A stretch of DNA of 54,830 bases, from contig WQXG01000013.1 in assembly GCA_009784975.1 (NCBI GenBank), positions 1 through 54,830 of the forward strand, given 5' to 3'. The notes beneath the pieces were generated by a model. It worked only from the letters and a program-made list of their open reading frames with translations, had not been told where the DNA came from and made no database searches. This stretch comes from Treponema sp. (GTDB taxonomy: Bacteria > Spirochaetota > Spirochaetia > Treponematales > Breznakiellaceae). Shown here piece by piece: positions 1-7,645 of this stretch (position 1 is the first letter of the stretch; each line of letters begins with the position of its first letter). Made by a program: the position numbers and the translations under genes.

Positions 1-268
1 CATCAGAAATATAGAACAAAAGTCTGAGTGCCATATTTGGATTTATGGTACTTTGATGTTCAACCAAAACGACCAATTTTTCGCCTATTACGAAAGATAT
101 GTCGTTAAAAATATCCATCCACAAAACATTTTCCAATGTGTTGATGGAAACCGGGGTGTCTGGGGGCAGGGAAACCCCCTCCAGAGCGCAGTACAATTCC
201 CGCAGAAGGTCGGGGTTTTCAAAGAGCGTTGTGAACACGCTGCTTTTGAATTTTCGATTTACAGTCAT
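1..268 (-). CDS. Rpn family nuclease / PD-(D/E)XK transposase-like protein, 5' part only
   Basis: The reverse strand reads from an ATG at 268 to the window edge with no stop (89 codons visible), behind a good GGAGG ribosome site. The translation includes the stretches WMDIFNDISFVIGEKLV and LVEHQSTINPNMALRLLFYI, which I recognise as the N-terminal half of the Rpn / YhgA-like family (recombination-promoting nuclease, often labelled putative transposase), a family expanded in treponemes. Members are PD-(D/E)XK DNA endonucleases. The E of LVEHQS is where the catalytic strand lies in the family. The C-terminal half is outside the window, so completeness cannot be judged. Confidence 0.75.
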   Translation of the reverse strand, partial: MTVNRKFKSSVFTTLFENPDLLRELYCALEGVSLPPDTPVSINTLENVLWMDIFNDISFVIGEKLVVLVEHQSTINPNMALRLLFYISD

Positions 269-429
269 GTAAACCTCCAAAGAATAGATTTAACTTTAAA
301 AAAAGTTATAGCTATTAATGGCGCGCAGATGCGTGGTGCTTGACTGAGAATCAACGAATCTTAATTTTTTTTAATAATTTTTGAAAAATATGCTATACAA
401 GTGTTTTTTTAGAGTGTTTTACTAGCAAG

Positions 430-515
430 AGACTCACACAAAGGCACAAAGACACAGAGGGAAGAGGGGGAATATGACCACCAACCAAACGAACGGACAC
501 GAACGGGGGAAGAAG
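430..515. repeat. Dispersed G/A-rich repeat (cacagaggg / cgaacgggg type), copy 1
   Basis: A purine-rich stretch carries GACTCACAC, AAGGCACAAAG, ACACAGAGGG and then CGAACGGACACGAACGGGGG. Nearly the same order of words recurs at 54369-54462. Related GCAGAGG/GCGGAGG words make up the arms of the palindromes near 43.6, 45.9 and 49.6 kb. It has no coding potential. The rest of the 708-bp gene-free stretch from 269 to 976 holds an A/T-rich segment at 360-420, the palindrome at 628-772 and a possible gene remnant at 841-933. Confidence 0.5.
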
Positions 516-627
516 AATTTTTAAGACTCTTGCGGGGGCGCTGACCGCAAACCGAAAGTTTGAAGGAGGAATCTTTGCCGTATAGTGCCTGTTACTGTTT
601 CCACTTTTTCAACAATACCAAGCAACG

Positions 628-772
628 GGAAGGCGGGGCAGCCTGCGGGCGCAGAAAAACATCTTCCGAAGTTCTCTGCTGAAGAGACCGAGCGTAGCGA
701 GAGGCTCGTAAGCAGGCTCTTGAGGGGTTTTTCTGCGCACGCAGGGGCGCACGCAGGCTGCCCCGCCTTCCC
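628..772. repeat. Palindromic repeat family A, copy 1
   Basis: Perfect 20-bp inverted arms (628-647 and 753-772, starting GGGAAGGCGGGG) flank a conserved core at 655-732. The core starts AAAAACATCTTCCGAA, contains GAGACCGAGCGTAGCGAGAG, and ends GAGGGGTTTTT. The same core is at 1620-1697 and about 21281-21358, but inside completely different arms that again pair with each other. The right arm here has about 13 extra bases (GCACGCAGGGGC region) not matched on the left. Weaker complementarity continues outward for about 40 bp on both sides (TTTCCACTTTTT versus AAAAAATGTGAAAG). Short open frames through it are by-products. Confidence 0.85.
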
Positions 773-840
773 GAATTCTTTGTAATTGTGAAAAAATGTG
801 AAAGTGTGATAGGACAAAAAAAGCGTCAGACACCACATAA

Positions 841-933
841 AAATGGAGCTTTACAGGAATTGAAGGCAGGGGTTATCTGCTGTTGAATGACGAAGTATTC
901 GCCCGCTTAAAACGGACAAAATGGGGAAAATAA
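841..933 (+). pseudogene. Possible coding remnant (C-terminal tail of an unknown protein)
   Basis: A 30-codon open stretch without a usable start lies between a TAA at 838 and a TAA at 931. It reads WSFTGIEGRGYLLLNDEVF followed by ARLKRTKWGK, which has the composition of a real protein end rather than random frame. It directly follows the outer flank of the palindromic repeat, so the repeat may mark the break point. I do not recognise the family. It could equally be chance. Confidence 0.2.
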
Positions 934-976
934 TGTATATTTTATGTATGTATAATGAAGATTTAAGGAGACTAAA

Positions 977-1504
977 ATGAAAAACAAAAGGTTTTTAGCG
1001 GGATTTTTGGGGTTAATTTTGGTGTTTGGGTTGTTGGCTTTTGGGTGTGACGATGGCACAGATGAAGATATTTGGTCGGATGTAACAGAGTTTTCCCAGG
1101 TACACGGAACCTGGAAAGTTACATCTACAACAAGCTTAACCCTTGAATTTATAACAATGACTGCCAATTACAGTAATTATACAATGACATTTGACGCTGA
1201 TGAAGAAACAGTATCTGTATCGGGATCAACTGTAACAACATTTTCTGGTGATTTAATTCCCATATTGTGGCCTTCTTTAAAACTAATATTTGAAAACATG
1301 GAGCTGGAAGAAGGTGTTACTGTAACAATTAATGATGAAAACTATTCAATAACTACAACTTATGACAATTTTGTTCAGCAAATAACAGAAGAGAGCTTAT
1401 TTGATGCAGGTTTTCAAATAAATCAACACGGAACAAAATTAAAAATATCAGACGAATCCGGCATGGAAGGCCTAGATTTCGAAATAATACTATCAAAACA
1501 ATAG
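977..1504 (+). CDS. Hypothetical treponemal lipoprotein
   Basis: A 175-residue protein with a lipoprotein signal: basic start, hydrophobic run 6-23 and the lipobox LAFGC with the acylated Cys at residue 24, followed by an acidic tether (DDGTDEDIW). The mature part is rich in T, S, F and alternating polar/hydrophobic residues (VTVTINDENYSITTTYDN), suggesting an all-beta, lipocalin-like or barrel fold. I do not recognise a family. The start is supported by AAGGAG 7 nt upstream, and a TATAAT at 949-954 is a plausible -10. It stands alone, flanked by palindromic repeats on both sides. Confidence 0.8.
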   Translation: MKNKRFLAGFLGLILVFGLLAFGCDDGTDEDIWSDVTEFSQVHGTWKVTSTTSLTLEFITMTANYSNYTMTFDADEETVSVSGSTVTTFSGDLIPILWPSLKLIFENMELEEGVTVTINDENYSITTTYDNFVQQITEESLFDAGFQINQHGTKLKISDESGMEGLDFEIILSKQ

Positions 1505-1588
1505 CAAAAGTGGCAAGTGGTAGCAACTACCTATCTGGGAATGTGGTAGCCGCTACCTTATTTGCCTATTGTTAATTCAAGTCCGCTT

Positions 1589-1726
1589 CGTACAGGCGCT
1601 CGCAGCAGCGGGATCAGAAAAAACATCTTCCGAAATTCTCTGCTGCAGAGACCGAGCGTAGCGAGAGGCTCGGAAGCAGGCTCTTGAGGGGTTTTTTCTG
1701 AGCCCGATGCTGCGAGCGCCTGTACG
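1589..1726. repeat. Palindromic repeat family A, copy 2
   Basis: Inverted arms begin CGTACAGGCGCTCGCAGCA on the left and pair with the right arm ending at 1726; over about 36 bp of stem I count two mismatches. The core is nearly identical to copy 1 (one change is GCTGCAGAGACC for GCTGAAGAGACC). Arm sequence is unrelated to copy 1 but shares GTACAGGC with copy 3 at 21251. The preceding 1505-1588 has a small imperfect repeat (GGTAGCAACTACC and GGTAGCCGCTACC) and nothing else. Confidence 0.85.
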
Positions 1727-1734
1727 GAGAGGGA

Positions 1735-1763
1735 TTGTTATTAAATAATTGTCATGCTAAGAT
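1735..1763 (+). promoter_or_regulatory. Promoter for tRNA-Ala
   Basis: TTGTTA (1735-1740), 17 bp, TAAGAT (1758-1763). The predicted start is near 1770, giving a 5' leader of only about 5 nt before the mature tRNA. The -35 begins 9 bp beyond the end of the palindromic repeat. Confidence 0.6.
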
Positions 1764-1774
1764 AGCTACCACAT

Positions 1775-1847
1775 GGGGATATAGCTCAGCTGGTAGAGCG
1801 GTTGGTTCGCAATCATCAGGTCAGGGATTCGAATTCCCTTATCTCCA
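1775..1847 (+). tRNA. tRNA-Ala (anticodon CGC)
   Basis: A 73-nt cloverleaf. Acceptor GGGGATA pairs with TATCTCC and includes the G3-U70 pair that is the alanine identity element. The D stem is GCTC/GAGC, the anticodon loop TTCGCAA (CGC, reads GCG), the T arm AGGGA-TTCGAAT-TCCCT, and the discriminator A. CCA is not encoded. The anticodon stem GTTGG/TCATC has a U28-U42 mismatch, also present in the tRNA-Thr of this window. Confidence 0.93.
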
Positions 1848-1908
1848 GTAACTTTCCAATGTTTAGCAAGTTTTATATGTAGATACGATCTTAAACAGGA
1901 AGGTATGT

Positions 1909-3048
1909 ATGACTAAAAAAACAGCCGTTTTTTGTCTTTTTATATTGTTTTTAATTACCCCGCTTTTCGCTGAAGAACCCGTCCTTACAGAGGAAATTAC
2001 CGCTGAAAAACCCGCTCCAACAGAGGAACTTGCCGCTGCCGGGGAACCTGCTGCCATAGAAGAAATTGCCGGTGAGGAACCTGCCATTATAGAAGAAATT
2101 GCCGCTGAAGAACCGGCTGTAACAGAGGAAATTATCGCCGCTGAAGAACCGGCTGCGCAAGCGGAACTTGCCGCCGCAGAGGAAGCTGACGCTGAAGCCG
2201 GGGAACCCGCTCTTTCAGAGGAAAAGGAACTTGCTTTTATAGACGACCTTGACGATGTTGATTATTTCTTCTTTGAGGCGCCCCCGCTTGTTATTGAATC
2301 TGCTCCTTTTTTGGGAACTCGTTCTTTTGAAGATCTTTTTCCAAATCTTACACGCGCTCAAAGGACAGCGGCAAGAAGCGAAAAAGGGCTCAGGTTTTCT
2401 TTTGAGAAAGTCGGCTCTCCAATGCTGGTTCCCAATCCGGCGTCCGGAATTGACCTTTTAAAAAGCGTAATGGCAAAAAGACCTTCCCATATAGTCGAGG
2501 CTTTGGTTTTGGTGCCCTATAGCGGAAGAGAACTTGATATGCTGGATGTTTATAATGCGCTGGGAAGAATTGGAAATTTAAAAGATCATTCGGTTCCTTT
2601 GAACGGCAGGAATTTTACTGTTTTTCCGGAAACGACAAGGCTGGAAAGCGCCAGAAACAGAAGGGATATCCCTGATCCTTTACCGGCAAATGATCTTCCG
2701 TTTTCGGAAACAATGTTTCTTCGTTTTAAAGACGCGACTATCGGAGATATTTTTATTCGGGGAGATATGTCAATCAGTATGTACGGTTTAACTTACAGTA
2801 TGACCAATTTCAGAGACGTTCGTTATTCTATTATTCCTATAATGAGGGCGGAAAGAGTTTCCATTATAATTTATGTTGAACCTGTTAAAGAAGGAATGCT
2901 GATTTACAGTTTATCCGGGTTTTATTTACCGGGTATTATCGCCAACAGCGCAAATCTTTCTCCAAGTATAGACAGGCGAATTTCTGTTTTATTAAATTGG
3001 ATTAAAGACGGTTTAATAAAACAGGCAAGCGTTGCGGCGGAAAGATAA
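1909..3048 (+). CDS. Secreted/envelope protein with Glu-Ala-Pro-rich N-terminal repeats
   Basis: A 379-residue protein with a Sec signal peptide (cleavage likely after LFA-21). Residues 22-105 are an imperfect repeat of EEPAxxEEIAAEEPA type: very acidic, probably an unstructured spacer. From about 115 to 375 lies a folded domain (DYFFFEAPP, NLTRAQRTAARSEKG, VEALVLVPYSGRELDMLDVY) which I believe belongs to a spirochaete-restricted family of unknown function. It has no membrane segment besides the signal, so periplasmic or outer-membrane associated. AGGAAGG precedes the ATG. Its stop is two bases from the stop of hisS on the other strand, so the two transcripts converge with no room for a separate terminator. 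Confidence 0.85.
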   Translation: MTKKTAVFCLFILFLITPLFAEEPVLTEEITAEKPAPTEELAAAGEPAAIEEIAGEEPAIIEEIAAEEPAVTEEIIAAEEPAAQAELAAAEEADAEAGEPALSEEKELAFIDDLDDVDYFFFEAPPLVIESAPFLGTRSFEDLFPNLTRAQRTAARSEKGLRFSFEKVGSPMLVPNPASGIDLLKSVMAKRPSHIVEALVLVPYSGRELDMLDVYNALGRIGNLKDHSVPLNGRNFTVFPETTRLESARNRRDIPDPLPANDLPFSETMFLRFKDATIGDIFIRGDMSISMYGLTYSMTNFRDVRYSIIPIMRAERVSIIIYVEPVKEGMLIYSLSGFYLPGIIANSANLSPSIDRRISVLLNWIKDGLIKQASVAAER

Positions 3049-3050
3049 CG

Positions 3051-4346
3051 CTATTTTAATTTTTTAATAACATCTTCCAGAGAAAGAACGGTGTTCTGCC
3101 TTGATGAAAGGTCGCGCAGTGTAATATCAGATATTAATGGATTTTCTCCGGGTATTATTACAAAGCGCAGTCCTTTTTTTTCCGCAAGTACAAATTGTTT
3201 TACAAGCTGTTTTTCCGGAACAAGGAATACTTCGCATGAAACACCTGCGCCCCTGAGCTTTTTTGCCAATGCCTGATACAACCCTGATTTTTCCGCGTCT
3301 ATGCAGGCTATGGCGGCAGCATGATTGTTTACAGCAGGTAATTTTTCCAGGCTTTCAAGCGCTGCAAGCAGGCGGTCAAGACCGATGGATGTGCCAACCC
3401 CGCTAATTGAATCTTTTTCTTTGGAATACAAACCGGCAAGATTATCGTAGCGTCCTCCTGAACAGATTGAGCCGATATCGGGAAGTTCAGTTAAAAATGT
3501 TTCAAATACAACGCCGGTGTAATAATCAAGGCCTCTTGTAATTGACGGAGCAAGAACAAAAGGTTCAGGACAGCCTGTCGCGTCTGTCATGTACTGTTTA
3601 AGAAGAGCAAGCCGCTCGGCTTCAGGGGAAAGTCCGCCGGATAGTTCTTTTAAACGCTCCAGAATTTCTGAAAAACTGCCTTTTAAACCTATAAACTCAA
3701 GTATCTTCTGCGCAGTCGCGCTGTCTGTCAGTTCTGCAAGGCTTTTAAGGGTTTCCTCTTTTCCAACTTTGGAAAGTTTGTCTACGGTACGAAGCACTTC
3801 AACAGATTTGCCGCTTTGCCCTATATATTCAAGAAATTTGTTAAACAGCCCGCGATGATTTACATGGATGGTTACATCAAGACCCAAATTTAAAAAGGTG
3901 CTGTGAATTAATAAAATAATTTCAAAATCTGACGCCGGGCTGTCACAGCCAATGATATCAAAGTCGCATTGTGTAAATTCCCTGTAACGTCCGCGCTGGG
4001 TATTTTCACCTCTCCAGACTTTGCCTATATGGTAGCGTTTAAACGGGAATGTAAGTTCCCCGCGGTGCAGAGCGACAAAGCGGGCGAAAGGTACTGTTAA
4101 ATCAAAACGAAGGGCAACATCGCGCTCTCCTTTGTCCTTGAATCTGTAAATCTGTTTTTCTGTTTCGCCGCCGCCTTTTCCCAGCAGGATTTCCGAGTAT
4201 TCAAGAGCGGGGGTATCAATCGGCAAAAAACCAAAGGAACGAAATGTATTTTCGATATTTTCGATAAGGCTGCGGCGGACACTTTCTGTCGGCGGGAGAA
4301 AATCCCTGAAACCTTTAAGCACTTTAGGTTCTATGTATGTTTTCAT
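3051..4346 (-). CDS. hisS: Histidyl-tRNA synthetase
   Basis: A 431-residue class II synthetase charging tRNA-His with histidine. Visible signatures: N-terminal KGFRDFLP; motif 2 around GENTQRGRYREFTQCDFDI; the histidine-A motif GLDYYTGVVFE; motif 3 GVGTSIGLDRLL; then the C-terminal anticodon-binding domain (about 340-431). Length is normal for bacterial HisRS. AGGAAAAG sits upstream of the ATG. The upstream gene on the same strand ends 15 bp away and could supply transcription. Confidence 0.97.
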   Translation of the reverse strand: MKTYIEPKVLKGFRDFLPPTESVRRSLIENIENTFRSFGFLPIDTPALEYSEILLGKGGGETEKQIYRFKDKGERDVALRFDLTVPFARFVALHRGELTFPFKRYHIGKVWRGENTQRGRYREFTQCDFDIIGCDSPASDFEIILLIHSTFLNLGLDVTIHVNHRGLFNKFLEYIGQSGKSVEVLRTVDKLSKVGKEETLKSLAELTDSATAQKILEFIGLKGSFSEILERLKELSGGLSPEAERLALLKQYMTDATGCPEPFVLAPSITRGLDYYTGVVFETFLTELPDIGSICSGGRYDNLAGLYSKEKDSISGVGTSIGLDRLLAALESLEKLPAVNNHAAAIACIDAEKSGLYQALAKKLRGAGVSCEVFLVPEKQLVKQFVLAEKKGLRFVIIPGENPLISDITLRDLSSRQNTVLSLEDVIKKLK

Positions 4347-4361
4347 TATCTTTTCCTGTAT

Positions 4362-5216
4362 TTAAAGTTTATAAAAATTATAGGTAATACCTTCCGGTTT
4401 TACGGTAACAATGCAGTAGACCTTTGCTACTACATAATCTTCTATGGTTATATATTTTACATTTCCCGCTTCGTTATAGTAATATTTATGCGAATGTCCC
4501 ATAAACATAATATCGCATCTGTTTTTTAATATAGAAGCTATACGCGCTCTTTCCTTTGTATCGGTTATCTGCTGCATGCCAACAGGACCTTCTACAAAAA
4601 GAGGGGAGTGGGTAAAAACAAAGACACGAGCGTTGGGGGTTCCGCCAGTTGTTTTTATTTCCCTTTCCAGCCAGTCAAGCTGGTCTTTTCCAAAAAAGGA
4701 ATTGGCGGAATCCAGTATAAAAAGAGTGATGTCATTGCCGTCTATCCTGTAACTTGTAGAGCCGATTTTATCTTTCCAGACAGACCAGTTGTCAAAATAT
4801 ACATCGTGGTTTCCGGCAACAGGGTAACAGGGAATTGTAAAAAGGTCTGCTACCCTTATAAATTCGTTTATATCTTTTTCTGCGCCGTCCTGGGTAATGT
4901 CGCCCAGAATTACCATAAACTCTATCTTTGTTTTTGTAAGGTCAGTGTTGTTATCGGTTATTACATCCGCAAGCGCTTCAAGGCCAAAACTGTTTCCGTT
5001 TTCGATATGGGTATCCGTTAATACAATAAATGAATATTCAGAGCCAAAGTGAGGAAGGGAAGACCAGAGCCTGTCATCAAGAAATTTTAAATTATTGCGT
5101 TCCTTAAGCCTTTCGTCCAGGTCGTTTGCCGAAAAAATACCCAGTAAATCAACATTGCAGCCGATTATAAAAAAGAAAGCTCCCAAAAGAAGTAAAAGTA
5201 ATAGTTTTTTTACCAT
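4362..5216 (-). CDS. Calcineurin-like metallophosphoesterase lipoprotein
   Basis: 284 residues. A lipoprotein signal runs to FFIIGC (Cys 20). The mature part carries the full set of metallophosphoesterase motifs in order: VLTDTH, GDITQDG, AGNHD, FTHSP and MGHSH, so the binuclear metal site looks complete. The substrate is unknown; the family includes phosphodiesterases and nucleotidases. The lipid anchor puts it in the periplasm or at the surface. Its start overlaps the end of the upstream barrel gene by 7 bp, indicating one transcript and translational coupling. Confidence 0.9.
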   Translation of the reverse strand: MVKKLLLLLLLGAFFFIIGCNVDLLGIFSANDLDERLKERNNLKFLDDRLWSSLPHFGSEYSFIVLTDTHIENGNSFGLEALADVITDNNTDLTKTKIEFMVILGDITQDGAEKDINEFIRVADLFTIPCYPVAGNHDVYFDNWSVWKDKIGSTSYRIDGNDITLFILDSANSFFGKDQLDWLEREIKTTGGTPNARVFVFTHSPLFVEGPVGMQQITDTKERARIASILKNRCDIMFMGHSHKYYYNEAGNVKYITIEDYVVAKVYCIVTVKPEGITYNFYKL

Positions 5217-5950
5217 GTGTATTTTACTCCTGTGCGGATAGAAATACCGTAAGTTGTGGTTGTAAGACCGTCAAGTCCGCTTTGCATAAAATCAATTTCA
5301 TTCGCTATTTGCCATTTTTCATTCAGCCGTATTGACGCGTAAACATTAAGAAATAATGCCCCCAAATTTTTTGCGTAAAAATCATTAAAGTTACCGCAGC
5401 CTATCCCGATGCGCAATGTTTCATTATTGACAAAATTTAAATAGGTATAAAAAGACAGCACTGTTTCAAATTGCGCTTTTTCTCCAAAGAACCGGGTAAA
5501 CCTGAAATTGGCGCCAAGTGATATCCCTGCGCGTTTTGCATGATAGGAAATAAACGGCAATATTGAATGGGTATGGTTTTCGTACACGGGAAGCCCGTTG
5601 TAAATGTATGATACGGAAAAACTTAAAGGTATTTTTGCAAACGGTGAATATGCAGTGCCGATAAAAGTATTTACTTCTAAATCTGACAGTGTCCAGCCGA
5701 AAGAAAGACCGCCCCTGAATAAATATTTGCTTTCCAGTTCAATGGCGCCAATTGCGGATAATTCATATAAAAAATCATTCCCTCTTGTATGCTCCCCCCT
5801 GAAATACCCTTCAATTTGTTTTAAGGTAATGTTGATTTTACAAGAGCTTTCTATATCGGTGTTTTCTTCAGAAAATTCCTCTTCGGTTTCAAGAGTATAA
5901 ATATATTGCAAACAGGTAAAAAACAGTAATACCGCAATCAGTTTTTTCAT
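5210..5950 (-). CDS. Predicted outer-membrane beta-barrel protein
   Basis: 246 residues with a signal peptide (MKKLIAVLLFFTCLQYIYT), a short acidic stretch, then about 200 residues of alternating aromatic/polar strands (FLYELSAIGAIELESKYLF, LSFGWTLSDLEVNTFIG, ISIRTGVKYTW) ending in an aromatic residue, as in small outer-membrane barrels. I do not recognise a named family. No Shine-Dalgarno is visible before the ATG; a TACAAT box lies 13 nt upstream. It is probably the first gene of the operon with the metallophosphoesterase lipoprotein. Confidence 0.8.
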   Translation of the reverse strand: MKKLIAVLLFFTCLQYIYTLETEEEFSEENTDIESSCKINITLKQIEGYFRGEHTRGNDFLYELSAIGAIELESKYLFRGGLSFGWTLSDLEVNTFIGTAYSPFAKIPLSFSVSYIYNGLPVYENHTHSILPFISYHAKRAGISLGANFRFTRFFGEKAQFETVLSFYTYLNFVNNETLRIGIGCGNFNDFYAKNLGALFLNVYASIRLNEKWQIANEIDFMQSGLDGLTTTTYGISIRTGVKYTW

Positions 5951-6034
5951 GGTGATTATTCATATTGTACCGTATATTTACCGGTTTTTCTACCCTGCCT
6001 GCAACCTTTAGCGGAAAAACCGCTCTAAATATGC

Positions 6035-7642
6035 ATGAAGGAATTGAACACACAAACTTTGGCGCATTTATGCCTTTCTGCTTCGGCGAAATATAAAGAT
6101 AAACCTGCCTTTGCCATGCTCAGCGAGGGTAAAATTTGCAGGAAATTTACCTATACACAGATGGGAGAACTTTCTTCGCAGATTGGCTCGCTGTTAAAGC
6201 GGCTTGGTGTCGAAAATGGGGACACAGTTCTGTTATTTTCGGAAAATAGCCCCGAATGGGCGCTTGCGTACTTTGGCATAGCTCTGTCTGGGGCAGTATC
6301 GGTTCCTTTACTCACGGGTTTTTCTCCTGACCAGATACAAAATATCATAGAACATTCAAATGTATCCGCTATTTGCACAAGTCTTATAATGTCAGAAAAA
6401 ATCAAACATATTGCTGATCTTCCCCTGATCTATATTGATACCATTATAGAAGATAAAATTTCCATTTCCATAAACGGCAATATGCAGCAAATAACCATGC
6501 CTTTGGCTGGCTGTTCAATACCCTCCGGCGGCTGCAATGATCTTGCTTCCATTATATATACAAGCGGAACCCAGGGTAACAACAAGGGGGTTATGCTTTC
6601 CGGTAAAAACCTGATTTCCAGCGCGTTATCTTCTCTGACATTTTTAAAAATGTACCCCAGAGACCGGTTTCTTTCGGTATTGCCGCTTGCCCATTCCTAT
6701 GAATGCGGGCTTGGCTTACTAGCGCCTGTGATAAGCGGGGCAAGCATCACCTATCTTGATAAACCTCCTTCGGTTTCGGTCCTGCTTCCCGCTTTTAAAC
6801 TTATCCGTCCCACCGCGATGTTTTCCGTCCCGCTGCTTATCGAAAAAATTTACGCAAATGCAATTGCGCCCAAGTTAAAGGCAAATAAACTGTATAATAT
6901 TCCCCTAACCCGCAATCTTGCTATAAGGGTTGCCGGGCGTAAACTTATAGGCGCGCTTGGCGGGCGTATCAGGATGTTCGGAATCGGGGGGGCGCCGCTT
7001 TCGCCTGAAGTTGAAAAATTCCTTGTTCACGCCAGATTTCCGTTTTCGATAGGTTATGGTCTTACAGAAGCCGCTCCTTTGGTTGCAGGTCATTCGCCTC
7101 TGCGTTTTACTTCCGGTTTAAACGCGCCCAGGGGTGTCAGTGTGCGAATCGTTAAAAATGAGGCAAATGCCGAAACCGGCGAAATCCAGGTAAAAGGCCC
7201 CAATGTGATGATGGGCTACTACAAAGACAGCGAAAGAACAGCCGAAACATTAACTGCCGACGGCTGGCTTAAAACAGGTGACCTTGGACGAATTGATAAT
7301 AAAGGCAGGGTTCATATAAAAGGAAGAATTAAAGCGCTGATATTGGGTCCTTCCGGAGAAAACATTTATCCCGAAGAAATTGAAGGTCTGCTTGGCTCAT
7401 CAGGGCTTGTGGAAGACGCCCTTGTTTATTCAGGCGAAAAGGGCGAACTTATTGCCATTGTCAGTTTATCGGAAGCCGCAAAAGCCGCGGCGGGGGCAGT
7501 TGAACAAGCCCTGGAAGATTTACGTTCATGGGTAAATAAAAAACTAGCCGTTTTTTCGCGTGTCAGCAGGATACAGATTAAATACGAACCTTTTGAAAAA
7601 ACGCCGACTATGAAGATTAAAAGGTATTTATATAGTACATAA
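6035..7642 (+). CDS. AMP-dependent acyl-CoA synthetase (long-chain fatty acid-CoA ligase type)
   Basis: A 535-residue adenylate-forming enzyme activating a carboxylic acid to its CoA thioester via acyl-AMP. Motifs: the P-loop-like IIYTSGTQGNNKGVMLSG (about 173-190), GYGLTEAAP, GWLKTGDLGRID, and the C-terminal TPTMKIKR with the catalytic Lys. It is shorter than typical FadD but close to the FadD-like ligases of spirochaetes, which generally scavenge host or environmental fatty acids. The substrate cannot be read from sequence. No Shine-Dalgarno is visible; an ATG at 6031 is out of frame. It is divergent from the barrel gene across 84 bp and convergent with the next gene (3 bp between stops). 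Confidence 0.9.
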   Translation: MKELNTQTLAHLCLSASAKYKDKPAFAMLSEGKICRKFTYTQMGELSSQIGSLLKRLGVENGDTVLLFSENSPEWALAYFGIALSGAVSVPLLTGFSPDQIQNIIEHSNVSAICTSLIMSEKIKHIADLPLIYIDTIIEDKISISINGNMQQITMPLAGCSIPSGGCNDLASIIYTSGTQGNNKGVMLSGKNLISSALSSLTFLKMYPRDRFLSVLPLAHSYECGLGLLAPVISGASITYLDKPPSVSVLLPAFKLIRPTAMFSVPLLIEKIYANAIAPKLKANKLYNIPLTRNLAIRVAGRKLIGALGGRIRMFGIGGAPLSPEVEKFLVHARFPFSIGYGLTEAAPLVAGHSPLRFTSGLNAPRGVSVRIVKNEANAETGEIQVKGPNVMMGYYKDSERTAETLTADGWLKTGDLGRIDNKGRVHIKGRIKALILGPSGENIYPEEIEGLLGSSGLVEDALVYSGEKGELIAIVSLSEAAKAAAGAVEQALEDLRSWVNKKLAVFSRVSRIQIKYEPFEKTPTMKIKRYLYST

Positions 7643-7645
7643 AAG

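Noticed and set aside
53-343. Forward 96-residue frame at the left edge
   Set aside because: Antisense to the better-supported Rpn-family gene, which has a ribosome site and family motifs.
521-838. Reverse-strand 105-residue frame
   Set aside because: Spans the palindromic repeat and its flanks; composition follows the repeat, not a protein.
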